Positions 1 through 6,484 of a stretch of DNA of 6,626 nt are shown piece by piece. The first letter of the stretch is position 1, and every line of letters starts with the position of its first letter. Source of the DNA: Caldifarciminota bacterium (GTDB taxonomy: Bacteria; Hydrothermota; Tepidihabitantia; Tepidihabitantales; CAIPLT01); assembly GCA_025061975.1 (NCBI GenBank), contig JANXBB010000109.1, forward strand, positions 1-6,626, given 5' to 3'. The notes beneath the pieces were generated by a model. It was not told the DNA's origin, searched no databases, and saw only the letters and a program-made list of their open reading frames with translations. The translations under genes were made by a program, and so were the position numbers.

Positions 1-129
1 CGGTGTAGCACCTAAATAAAGCGCAAATCCCGCTAAAAACATCCCTGCAGTTAAGGTAATATGGACATTGGTAAAAATTCCTTGAATAATCGATATGCGT
101 AGGGCAAAATTAAATCCAACTCGTTTCAT
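1..129 (-). CDS. N-terminal fragment of an MFS-type membrane transporter (runs off the window)
   Basis: The minus strand opens with ATG at 129-127 and stays open for 43 codons to the window edge, so only the N-terminus is present. The translation begins MKRVGFNFALRISIIQG: a short basic stretch, then hydrophobic sequence with Asn-Val-His-Ile-Thr-Leu-Thr near residues 21-27 and a Gly/Ala/Leu-rich run to residue 42. This is what the first transmembrane helix and first loop of a major facilitator superfamily transporter look like, and it resembles the N-termini of MFS proteins from deep-branching bacteria. The substrate cannot be guessed from this fragment. No Shine-Dalgarno sequence precedes the ATG, but a near-consensus promoter ends 8 nt before it, which supports this start and suggests a leaderless message. 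No in-frame alternative start lies close upstream. The membrane-protein call is fairly firm and the family call is moderate. Confidence 0.6.
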   Translation of the reverse strand, partial: MKRVGFNFALRISIIQGIFTNVHITLTAGMFLAGFALYLGATP

Positions 130-137
130 AAGAAAAA

Positions 138-166
138 ATATTAATCACTAATAGCTTAAATGTCAA
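138..166 (-). promoter_or_regulatory. Sigma70-type promoter of the MFS gene, probably giving a leaderless mRNA
   Basis: Reading the minus strand, a perfect -35 box TTGACA (166-161) is followed by exactly 17 nt and a -10 box TAATAT (143-138). Only 8 nt separate the -10 box from the ATG at 129. With the usual 6-7 nt from -10 to the start of transcription, the mRNA would begin at or within a base or two of the ATG. The absence of any Shine-Dalgarno-like sequence agrees with this. Confidence 0.65.
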
Positions 167-435
167 TTAATTAACTTTTATTTAACCAATTTGGAAAATT
201 TGTGCATCTATTATTTAATAAAATGGATCATAACCACCTTAATATTTTATAATAAAACATATTCTTGAAGAGTACAGTGCCTATACGATCCCCAGGACCT
301 TGCAAAATAACTATTGGATCAAATTGTAAAATAGGTTTTTCTCTTTATATTAAAGCGTCTAATAATCCTAATCAGCTATTATCTTAAAGAAAAATTTTCC
401 CAATTCATAAGCGCAATATTAACAGAAAACATCAT

Positions 436-459
436 AAAATATCTTAATAGCGATATTTT
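436..459. repeat. Perfect 8-bp inverted repeat
   Basis: The arms AAAATATC (436-443) and GATATTTT (452-459) are perfectly complementary around an 8-nt spacer. The stem is almost all A/T, so as an RNA hairpin it would be weak, and no T-tract follows that would make it a terminator. It could be a protein-binding dyad in the divergent regulatory region, or chance in AT-rich DNA. Confidence 0.3.
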
Positions 460-498
460 GGGCCATAAATTACATGACCGAGCGCTTTTTATAGCCAA

Positions 499-519
499 TT
501 GCCATTTTAAATGGAGCAA
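499..519. repeat. Palindromic candidate operator upstream of the dehydrogenase promoter
   Basis: The arms CCATTT (502-507) and AAATGG (509-514) form a perfect dyad around a single T. Outer bases TTG (499-501) and CAA (517-519) extend the symmetry, with two extra bases on the right side. The element ends about 25 nt before the -35 box at 545, a position compatible with binding of an activator or repressor. No regulator gene is visible in the window, so the function is inferred from symmetry and position only. Confidence 0.3.
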
Positions 520-544
520 ACCTCCTCATTACCTTGAATTTATC

Positions 545-573
545 TTGACTTATTGAATTTTGTTAAGTATCAT
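545..573 (+). promoter_or_regulatory. Sigma70-type promoter of the dehydrogenase operon
   Basis: A -35 box TTGACT (545-550) is separated by exactly 17 nt from a -10 box TATCAT (568-573). Transcription would start near 580, giving a 5' leader of about 27 nt that contains the Shine-Dalgarno site at 595-601. Because the promoter covers the possible upstream TTG start at 553, it also argues for translation starting at 607. Confidence 0.6.
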
Positions 574-594
574 ATGATTTATTATAACTTTTAT

Positions 595-601
595 AAGGAG
601 G
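595..601 (+). promoter_or_regulatory. Shine-Dalgarno site that fixes the dehydrogenase start
   Basis: AAGGAGG lies 5 nt before the ATG at 607. It selects that codon over the in-frame TTG at 553, which would add 18 residues unlike the family and would begin inside the promoter. Confidence 0.85.
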
Positions 602-606
602 CTATT

Positions 607-2160
607 ATGATTAAAGAATTTACTAATGAACCATTAACCGATTTTACTAAAGAAGAAAATATTAAAAAAATGAAAGAAGCCTTAGCTAAGGTACGTAAAG
701 ATTTCGGCCGAGAGTATGATTTAATTATTGATGGTCAACACATTAAAGCAAACGACAAATTCAACTCTTATAATCCTGCAAAAAAGGATGAGGTTTTAGG
801 AATCTTTCAAAAAGCAACCGAAAAAGAAGCCGAGCTTGCAATAAATGCAGCACTTAAACGATTTGAAGAATGGAGGTATTTTAGCACCAAAGAACGAGCG
901 CTTATTCTCCTTCGTGCTGCTAATATAATGCGTAAACGTCGATTTGAACTTAATGCAACAATGGTTTATGAGGTAGGGAAAAACTGGCTTGAAGCAGATG
1001 CTGATACAGCCGAAGCTATTGATTTTTTAGAGTTTTATGCACGCGAAGCAATTCGCTACGCTCAAGATCAGCCATTAACTCCTTATCCAGGGGAATTCAA
1101 TGAACTTAAATATATTCCTTTAGGTGTAGGAATCATAATTCCACCCTGGAACTTCCCATTAGCAATTCTTTGTGGAATGACTTCGGCAGCAGTTGTCACC
1201 GGTAACACTGTAGTTTTAAAACCAGCTAGTGATTCACCGTTGATTGCTTACAAATTTATGGAAGTAATGATTGAAGCCGGTATCCCTAATGGTGTAATCA
1301 ATTATCTTACCGGACCGGGTTCAATAGCTGGAAATTATTTAGTTGCGCATCCTAAAACTCGGTTTATTGCTTTTACTGGGTCTAAAGAGGTTGGACTAAA
1401 AATTGTCGAACTTGCTGGTAAAACTCAACCCGGGCAGATTTGGATTAAACGGGTTATTGCTGAAATGGGCGGTAAAGATTTTATCATCATCGATAATGAA
1501 GCTGATCTTGTTGACGCTCTACCTGGGGTGATTGCTTCAGCATATGGCTTTCAAGGACAAAAATGTTCCGCATGTTCACGACTTATTATCCATCAGGATG
1601 TCTATGATCAGTTTGTAAAAATGCTTGTAGACACAGCAGCTACAATTAAAATAGGTCCTCCGGAATACCAAGAAAATTATTTAGGACCGGTGATCAATGC
1701 TAACGCTTTTAGTTCAATTATGAATTATATTGAGATAGGCAAAAAAGAAGGGAAACTCGTCTTAGGAGGTAAACAATCAGCTTTAGCTAATGAAGGTTAT
1801 TTTATTGAACCAACAATATTTATTGACGTTTCACCTGATGCGCGAATTGCTCAAGAAGAAATCTTTGGTCCGGTCTTAGCAGTAATTAAAGCTCGGGATT
1901 TTGAAGAGGCAATTCGAATTGCTAACCACACTGAATATGGATTAACCGGAGCTTTTTACTCCAAGAACCGTCAAAAGATAGCACAAGCCAAGCGTCTGCT
2001 TCATTGCGGTAATCTTTATATCAATCGTAAATGTACCGGTGCCTTAGTTGGAGTTCACCCATTCGGTGGTTTTAATATGTCGGGGACGGATTCAAAAGCC
2101 GGAGGCCGAGATTATCTTGCGCTTTTCTTGCAAGCAAAATCGATTTCTGAACGATTATAA
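607..2160 (+). CDS. rocA: 1-pyrroline-5-carboxylate dehydrogenase (L-glutamate gamma-semialdehyde dehydrogenase)
   Basis: This 517-residue cytoplasmic enzyme should oxidise glutamate gamma-semialdehyde, the open form of pyrroline-5-carboxylate, to glutamate with NAD(P)+. That is the last step of proline and arginine/ornithine breakdown. Length and sequence match the stand-alone bacterial RocA/P5CDH group closely, including the N-terminal FTNEP and the YEVGKNW and EAIDFLEFYAREA stretches known from the Thermus enzyme. All aldehyde dehydrogenase hallmarks are present: PPWNFP with oxyanion Asn182, VVLKPA with Lys205 for the cofactor, FTGS (256-259), AEMGGKD with general base Glu286, GFQGQKCSACSR with catalytic Cys320, and EEIFGPV (417-423). 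The protein ends in the usual GALVGVHPFGGF region and a short tail. The start is ATG 607, preceded by AAGGAGG. No proline dehydrogenase gene is in the window, so the P5C source is unknown. It is the first gene of a two-gene unit; the next starts 21 nt after its stop. Other aldehyde dehydrogenases are much less likely given the N-terminal match. Confidence 0.93.
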   Translation: MIKEFTNEPLTDFTKEENIKKMKEALAKVRKDFGREYDLIIDGQHIKANDKFNSYNPAKKDEVLGIFQKATEKEAELAINAALKRFEEWRYFSTKERALILLRAANIMRKRRFELNATMVYEVGKNWLEADADTAEAIDFLEFYAREAIRYAQDQPLTPYPGEFNELKYIPLGVGIIIPPWNFPLAILCGMTSAAVVTGNTVVLKPASDSPLIAYKFMEVMIEAGIPNGVINYLTGPGSIAGNYLVAHPKTRFIAFTGSKEVGLKIVELAGKTQPGQIWIKRVIAEMGGKDFIIIDNEADLVDALPGVIASAYGFQGQKCSACSRLIIHQDVYDQFVKMLVDTAATIKIGPPEYQENYLGPVINANAFSSIMNYIEIGKKEGKLVLGGKQSALANEGYFIEPTIFIDVSPDARIAQEEIFGPVLAVIKARDFEEAIRIANHTEYGLTGAFYSKNRQKIAQAKRLLHCGNLYINRKCTGALVGVHPFGGFNMSGTDSKAGGRDYLALFLQAKSISERL

Positions 2161-2166
2161 GTAAGT

Positions 2167-2176
2167 AAGGAGGAGG
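2167..2176 (+). promoter_or_regulatory. Strong Shine-Dalgarno site for the GTG-started downstream gene
   Basis: AAGGAGGAGG ends 5 nt before the GTG at 2182, within the 21-nt gap after the dehydrogenase stop. It supports the GTG as the true start and independent, efficient initiation on a shared message. Confidence 0.8.
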
Positions 2177-2181
2177 ATTTT

Positions 2182-3531
2182 GTGAACATCAGAAGAAAAA
2201 AAGTTATCATTATGGGGGCAGCAGGCCGCGATTTTCATAATTTTAATGTATTCTTTAGAAATAACGAAAATTACGAAGTAGTTGCATTTACTGCGGCCCA
2301 AATCCCTAATATTGATAACCGAACCTATCCGGCAAAGTTAGCAGGTAAACTTTATCCCAATGGAATTCCAATTTATCCTGAAGAACAGTTAGAGGAACTA
2401 ATCAGAAAAAATCGGGTTGATATTGTGGTATTTTCTTATTCCGATGTTTCTCATGGTTACGTGATGGACAGAGCTAGTCAAGCAATGGCTTGCGGTGCCG
2501 ATTTTTGGCTTTTAGGCCCACGTTCTACTCAACTTAAAGCTAAAAAACCAGTGATTGCAATCTGCGCAGTGCGGACCGGCGCTGGTAAGAGCCAAACTAC
2601 TCGTCGAGTTACAGAAATTCTAAAAGAATTAGGCATAAATGCCTGTGTGGTTCGCCATCCCATGCCTTACGGAGATCTTGTAGAGCAAGAAGTCCAGCGC
2701 TTTGAAAAAATAGAAGATCTGGACCGATATAAATGCACAATTGAAGAACGCGAAGAATATGAAAAACATATTATCCGAGGTAATACGGTTTTTGCAGGAG
2801 TTGATTATGGAAAAATTCTCCAAGAGGCTGAAAAAGATTTTGATGTAATTGTATGGGATGGTGGTAATAATGATTTTCCATTTTATAAACCTAATCTTCT
2901 AATAACGGTCGTAGATCCATTACGAGCTGGCCATGAACTTACATATTATCCCGGAAGTATCCTTTTCCGATCTGCCCAAGTAATCGTCATCAATAAAATG
3001 GATTCAGCAACCCCTGACCAGGTAAAAATTATTCAGGAGAACTTACAAAAATTTAACAATAAAGCTAAAGTCGTTGAAGCTCACTCTTTACTTACTGTCT
3101 CGGATCCTGAACTCATTAGAGGTAAACGGGTCTTAATAGTTGAAGATGGTCCAACTCTTACACACGGTGAAATGGATTATGGTGCTGGAGCAGTTGCTGC
3201 TCAACGATACGGTGCCGGTGAAATCATTGAACCAATGCCATTTGCTACAGGTTCAATTTTAGATGCTTACGAAAAATACCCCCATCTTAAAAAATGTCTG
3301 CCTGCACTTGGATATAGTCCGATACAAATTCGGGAACTTGAAGAAACCATAAATAACACGCCGGCGGATTTGGTGATCACTGCGACTCCTATAAATCTAT
3401 CGTTGATTCTAAAAGTCAATAAACCAATTGTTAATGTTGATTATAGCCTTAAGGAAATTTCTAAACCTGATTTAAAAGACATACTCACTGAATTCTTCAC
3501 TAGCAAAGTTTTAAAACCGGAAAGCGAATAG
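2182..3531 (+). CDS. Cyclic 2,3-diphosphoglycerate synthetase-like P-loop NTPase
   Basis: The 449-residue protein resembles the family named after the archaeal enzyme that makes cyclic 2,3-diphosphoglycerate from 2,3-diphosphoglycerate and ATP; bacterial members are often just called GTPases. The N-terminal 120 residues form a Rossmann-like part with VIIMGAAGRDFHNFN (8-22) and YSDVSHGYVM (86-95). A P-loop RTGAGKSQT follows (131-139); it lacks the usual Gly/Ala at the first Walker A position. Then come RHPMPYGDL (158-166), an acidic WDGGNNDFPF motif (225-234), VVDP (243-246), NKMD (271-274) resembling a G-protein base-specificity motif, and EDGPTLTHGEM (321-331). Length is typical of the family. 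No signal peptide or membrane segment is seen, so it is probably cytoplasmic. Its start is GTG with a strong ribosome site, 21 nt behind the P5C dehydrogenase, so the two are probably cotranscribed. Family membership is well supported; the substrate in a bacterium is not known from the sequence, and involvement in amino-acid catabolism is only inferred from the linkage. Confidence 0.8.
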   Translation: MNIRRKKVIIMGAAGRDFHNFNVFFRNNENYEVVAFTAAQIPNIDNRTYPAKLAGKLYPNGIPIYPEEQLEELIRKNRVDIVVFSYSDVSHGYVMDRASQAMACGADFWLLGPRSTQLKAKKPVIAICAVRTGAGKSQTTRRVTEILKELGINACVVRHPMPYGDLVEQEVQRFEKIEDLDRYKCTIEEREEYEKHIIRGNTVFAGVDYGKILQEAEKDFDVIVWDGGNNDFPFYKPNLLITVVDPLRAGHELTYYPGSILFRSAQVIVINKMDSATPDQVKIIQENLQKFNNKAKVVEAHSLLTVSDPELIRGKRVLIVEDGPTLTHGEMDYGAGAVAAQRYGAGEIIEPMPFATGSILDAYEKYPHLKKCLPALGYSPIQIRELEETINNTPADLVITATPINLSLILKVNKPIVNVDYSLKEISKPDLKDILTEFFTSKVLKPESE

Positions 3532-3536
3532 TAAAT

Positions 3537-5486
3537 TTATTCATATCTTAAAGCTTCAATTGGATTTAAGTTTGCAGCCTTACGTGCCGGATAGAATCCA
3601 AAGAAAAATCCTACAGCAAATGCAAAACCAAAAGAAAGAATAATGGCTTGTGGCGTAACAACTGTTGGCCAACCAGCTAAATGACTTGTTATTTTGCTTG
3701 CTAAAATACCTAAAATTATTCCGATAATTCCGCCGGTGAGTGACATAATAATTGATTCGATAAGAAACTGTCCTAAAATGTCTCTTCTTTGAGCTCCAAT
3801 TGCTTTTCTTATTCCAATTTCTCGGGTTCGCTCAGCAACCGAAACAAGCATAATATTCATAATCCCAATGCCCCCAACAATGAGACTAACTATTGCAATG
3901 CTTGCTAAAAGAAATGTAAACGTCCGAGCTGTCTCTTGCATTGTAGTTAAAATTTCTTTTTGAGATCGAATAGTAAAGTCATCTTCGCCATCTTCTCTGA
4001 TTCTATGGCGCACCCTAAGAATTCGTGCAATCTCTTCTGCAGCCTTATCCATTACATCCTGAGAAATTGTCATCACGTTTATTGTTGTAACGTAATCTAC
4101 TCCAAAAAGACGTTTTTGAGCAGTTTTAAGTGGAACGAACACTACATCATCTTCATCGCGCCATCCGGTACTTCCTTTAGTACTCATTACTCCAATCACT
4201 TGAAAAATTGTTCGTTTTATTTTTATGTATCGTCCGATGGGATTTTCATCTCCAAAAAGATTTCGTACCACCGTTTTCCCCAATACTGCGACGCGACGCA
4301 TATATTTGTTATCTTCTTCAGTGATAAAAGCACCATCCTCTACAGGAAAATTTCTTATCTCAGGAAAATTCTCGGTAACTCCCTGAATTAAGGTATTGGT
4401 ATTTTTATTGCCATATATAACTTGAGCAGTTCGCGAAAATGTCGCATCAATTTTTTTTACATAAAGACATTCCCGAGAAATTGCTAAAGCGTCTTCGTAA
4501 GTTAAGGTAGTTACGCCCCCTCCGGGGCCACGTGCTGGGCCATGTTGTGGTGAACCTGGAAAAACCATTAAAAGATTTGCTCCCATTTGACTAATTCTTT
4601 GTGTTACTTGAGCACTAGCACCTTGCCCTACCGCAATCATAGCGATTACTGCCGAAACCCCAACAATAATTCCTAACATTGTAAGAAAACTTCTTAATTT
4701 ATTAACAAATATTGAAGACAAAGCCATAAACAAGTTTTCCTTTAGTTCAGCAAAACTAAATAACCGACGGTTTCTTGCGGGTTTATCCCGGGAAGTTTTC
4801 AATGGAATTTTCTCCTTAATTCTTTCGTCATTAATAATTTTACCATCTTTTAATCGAATAATCCTTTGAGCATATGATGCTATATGTTCATCATGAGTGA
4901 CAATAATAATAGTAATTCCCCGGTTATTAAGTCCGGCAAGAATTCTCATAATTTCTTCGCCTGTTTTAGAATCCAAATTACCCGTAGGTTCATCAGCTAG
5001 AATTAATGATGGTTCATTAACTAAAGCGCGTGCGATTGCCACACGTTGTTGTTCACCACCTGACATTTCACTGGGACGATGATATGCACGTTCTAACAAA
5101 TTTACACTTTTTAATGCGTTGATTGCTTTTTTCCTTCTTTCTTTGTTGTTGCCAGAATAAATTAACGGTAATTCTACATTCGCAAATGCTGATAGGCGCT
5201 GAAGTAAATTATAATTCTGAAACACAAAACCAATTTTTTTATTACGAAGTGTTGCTAACTCGCTTTCGGAAAATCTACTTACATCAATGCCATCAAAATA
5301 ATATTTACCTGAAGTAGAATCATCTAATAACCCTAAAATATTTAACAGTGTAGACTTCCCCGATCCCGAAGGGCCCATAATAGCAACAAACTCCCCATCT
5401 TCAATGCAAAGATTAATGTCGCTAAGGGCAGTAACTGATATTTTACCCACCCGATAAGTTTTTGTAAGATTTTTAAGTTCAATCAT
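3537..5486 (-). CDS. macB: MacB-type ABC exporter, fused ATPase and permease
   Basis: The 649-residue inner-membrane protein has the full MacB architecture and almost the length of E. coli MacB. Residues 1-225 are the ATPase: Walker [10 protein letters not shown] (38-46), Q-loop Gln90 in FVFQNYNLL, signature MSGGEQQR (141-148), Walker B LILADEP (161-167), D-loop GNLD (169-172) and switch His198. A linker leads to TM1 (about 266-288), a large periplasmic domain (about 290-515) with a Gly/Pro-rich loop near 311-324, then TM2 (522-548), TM3 (575-597) and TM4 (612-634). The end [19 protein letters not shown] is the standard MacB/FtsX-family terminus. Such proteins work as dimers that use ATP to drive substrates from the periplasm through a TolC duct, without carrying them across the inner membrane themselves. 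Substrates in the family include macrolides, peptides and lipids; this one's is unknown. Its ATG overlaps the adaptor stop as ATGA and has only a weak ribosome site, suggesting translational coupling. All catalytic motifs are intact. Confidence 0.93.
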   Translation of the reverse strand: MIELKNLTKTYRVGKISVTALSDINLCIEDGEFVAIMGPSGSGKSTLLNILGLLDDSTSGKYYFDGIDVSRFSESELATLRNKKIGFVFQNYNLLQRLSAFANVELPLIYSGNNKERRKKAINALKSVNLLERAYHRPSEMSGGEQQRVAIARALVNEPSLILADEPTGNLDSKTGEEIMRILAGLNNRGITIIIVTHDEHIASYAQRIIRLKDGKIINDERIKEKIPLKTSRDKPARNRRLFSFAELKENLFMALSSIFVNKLRSFLTMLGIIVGVSAVIAMIAVGQGASAQVTQRISQMGANLLMVFPGSPQHGPARGPGGGVTTLTYEDALAISRECLYVKKIDATFSRTAQVIYGNKNTNTLIQGVTENFPEIRNFPVEDGAFITEEDNKYMRRVAVLGKTVVRNLFGDENPIGRYIKIKRTIFQVIGVMSTKGSTGWRDEDDVVFVPLKTAQKRLFGVDYVTTINVMTISQDVMDKAAEEIARILRVRHRIREDGEDDFTIRSQKEILTTMQETARTFTFLLASIAIVSLIVGGIGIMNIMLVSVAERTREIGIRKAIGAQRRDILGQFLIESIIMSLTGGIIGIILGILASKITSHLAGWPTVVTPQAIILSFGFAFAVGFFFGFYPARKAANLNPIEALRYE

Positions 5487-6484
5487 CTAATCATTCTCAT
5501 CATTGGTTGGATACGTTGAAATCCTGAAGGATTTCTTGCTGGTTGTGTACCTTGTAGAATTAATACTTTGTCCCCTTCTTGTAACCCTGACAGGACTTCA
5601 ACAAATCGTCCGTCGGAATAACCGGTTTCTATTATTCGATCCTCCCAATGTTTTTCTTTAACTACAGTAACATATTTTTGATTTCCTTTATGTTTAACTG
5701 CTTTTATTGGCACGAGTAGAACATTATCTTTACGGAAAGCTAAAAACTCAACATTTGCAGTCATGCCTGATGCCCAATAATTAGGAACCTCCATTGGCTC
5801 TACCATTACATTATACACTACCACATCAGAAACTGTCATCCCTTCTTTAGCAATTTTTACTACTCGTCCACTTATTTGATTCTCTGGAAAAGCATCAAGC
5901 GTGATCATCGCCAACTGCCCCAATTTAATTTTTCCAATATCAGTTTCATCAACTGAGACCGACGCGGTTAATCGATCCGAAATTACGAAAAGAGTCGTCT
6001 GAGTCGAAACATTTTGTCCCGGCTCACAGCTTCGTACAATTACTTCACCAGCAATTGAATTAGTTACTGGAATTGGTTTATAGGCGCGTTGCGCTATCTC
6101 AAAAGACTTTTGGGCTTCCTGAATAACAGAATCATTTTTGGACTTTTGGGCTTCATCTAATATTGCTCGTGCTACATCAAGTAACGCAACTCGTTCTTCA
6201 CTGGAAATCCACGCTAAAACATCCCCAGGCTTAACCTGAAAACCCTCATCAACTAGAACTTGTTCAACTCGTCCGTTTGCTGGAGATTTTACTTCAACCC
6301 TTGTATAAGGTTTTATCGTTCCTGTTGCCAATACTTTAACTTCTAAATTACCTTTTCGTACCTCAAAAACTTCTTGGTTTGTATTTTTATTCCACTTTGT
6401 GTTTCTTTTTTTGTTGTAAAAAACGTAACTAGTACTAACCAACACTGCCAAAATTATAAAGACTGAAACAATTATTTTTTTCAT
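5483..6484 (-). CDS. macA: MacA-like periplasmic adaptor (membrane fusion protein)
   Basis: This 333-residue protein would link MacB to the TolC-like channel. An N-terminal hydrophobic segment (about 4-23, after MKK) anchors it in the inner membrane; there is no lipoprotein cysteine. The HlyD/RND adaptor order follows: a first beta strand block with VLATGTIKP (51-59), a lipoyl half with VKSPANGRVEQVLVDEGFQVKPGDVLA (65-91), a helical hairpin (about 96-136), the second lipoyl half with IAGEVIVRSCEPGQNVS (144-160), a beta-barrel domain (about 172-250) and a membrane-proximal domain with VPIKAV and GLQEGDKVLI (258-310). The hairpin is short and the protein is about 40 residues shorter than E. coli MacA. 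The start is ATG 6484, since it overlaps the upstream stop as ATGA and follows AGGGGG at 6499-6494; an in-frame ATG at 6523 lies inside the upstream gene and would put 13 polar residues before the anchor. Its stop overlaps the macB start by 4 nt. Confidence 0.88.
   Translation of the reverse strand: MKKIIVSVFIILAVLVSTSYVFYNKKRNTKWNKNTNQEVFEVRKGNLEVKVLATGTIKPYTRVEVKSPANGRVEQVLVDEGFQVKPGDVLAWISSEERVALLDVARAILDEAQKSKNDSVIQEAQKSFEIAQRAYKPIPVTNSIAGEVIVRSCEPGQNVSTQTTLFVISDRLTASVSVDETDIGKIKLGQLAMITLDAFPENQISGRVVKIAKEGMTVSDVVVYNVMVEPMEVPNYWASGMTANVEFLAFRKDNVLLVPIKAVKHKGNQKYVTVVKEKHWEDRIIETGYSDGRFVEVLSGLQEGDKVLILQGTQPARNPSGFQRIQPMMRMIR
6105..6154 (-). repeat. 14-nt direct repeat inside the adaptor hairpin
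   Basis: The 14 bases GACTTTTGGGCTTC occur at 6105-6118 and again at 6141-6154, 36 nt (12 codons) apart and in frame. Both copies encode Glu-Ala-Gln-Lys-Ser, at residues 111-115 and 123-127, one on each arm of the predicted helical hairpin. The codons between and after the copies are not alike, so this is either a small relic of duplication or convergent coiled-coil sequence. Confidence 0.6.

Larger units (their letters stand above)
130..606. other. Divergent intergenic region (477 nt), no supportable gene
   Basis: This AT-rich spacer separates the leftward transporter gene from the rightward dehydrogenase gene. It contains a promoter for each, at its two ends, and two short inverted repeats at about 436-459 and 499-519. 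Both strands were read for coding sequence. The longest open stretches on the minus strand are 38 codons (about 231-344) and 48 codons (about 382-525); neither has a convincing start site or a recognisable product. No tRNA-like structure or known riboswitch was recognised. The spacer is longer than two promoters need, so a decayed gene, a small RNA or regulatory sites are all possible. Confidence 0.6.

Noticed and set aside
325..352. TTGTAA-16 nt-TATATT as an additional plus-strand promoter
   Set aside because: The boxes are weak and such matches are expected in AT-rich DNA; no gene begins nearby.
457..490. Hairpin GGCCAT/ATGACC followed by a T-rich run, considered as a terminator
   Set aside because: The stem has a mismatch, the T-run is several bases away, and no plus-strand gene lies upstream within the window.
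379..528. 48-codon open stretch on the minus strand in the intergenic region
   Set aside because: It has no well-placed start, is rich in Trp/Cys/Met in no recognisable pattern, and is interrupted by stops on both sides; length is compatible with chance.
553..606. An 18-codon N-terminal extension of the dehydrogenase from TTG 553
   Set aside because: It starts inside the promoter, lacks a ribosome site and does not resemble the family; ATG 607 has AAGGAGG 5 nt upstream.
2629..2823. 64-codon minus-strand reading frame
   Set aside because: It lies wholly inside the synthetase-like gene, antisense, with no ribosome site or family resemblance.
3960..4391. 143-codon plus-strand reading frame
   Set aside because: It is antisense to the periplasmic domain of macB, which has intact motifs; its Cys/Ser/Tyr/His-rich composition is typical of a shadow frame.
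4897..5317. Two plus-strand reading frames (4897-5082 and 5123-5317)
   Set aside because: Both are antisense to the MacB ATPase domain, whose Walker and signature motifs account for the sequence.
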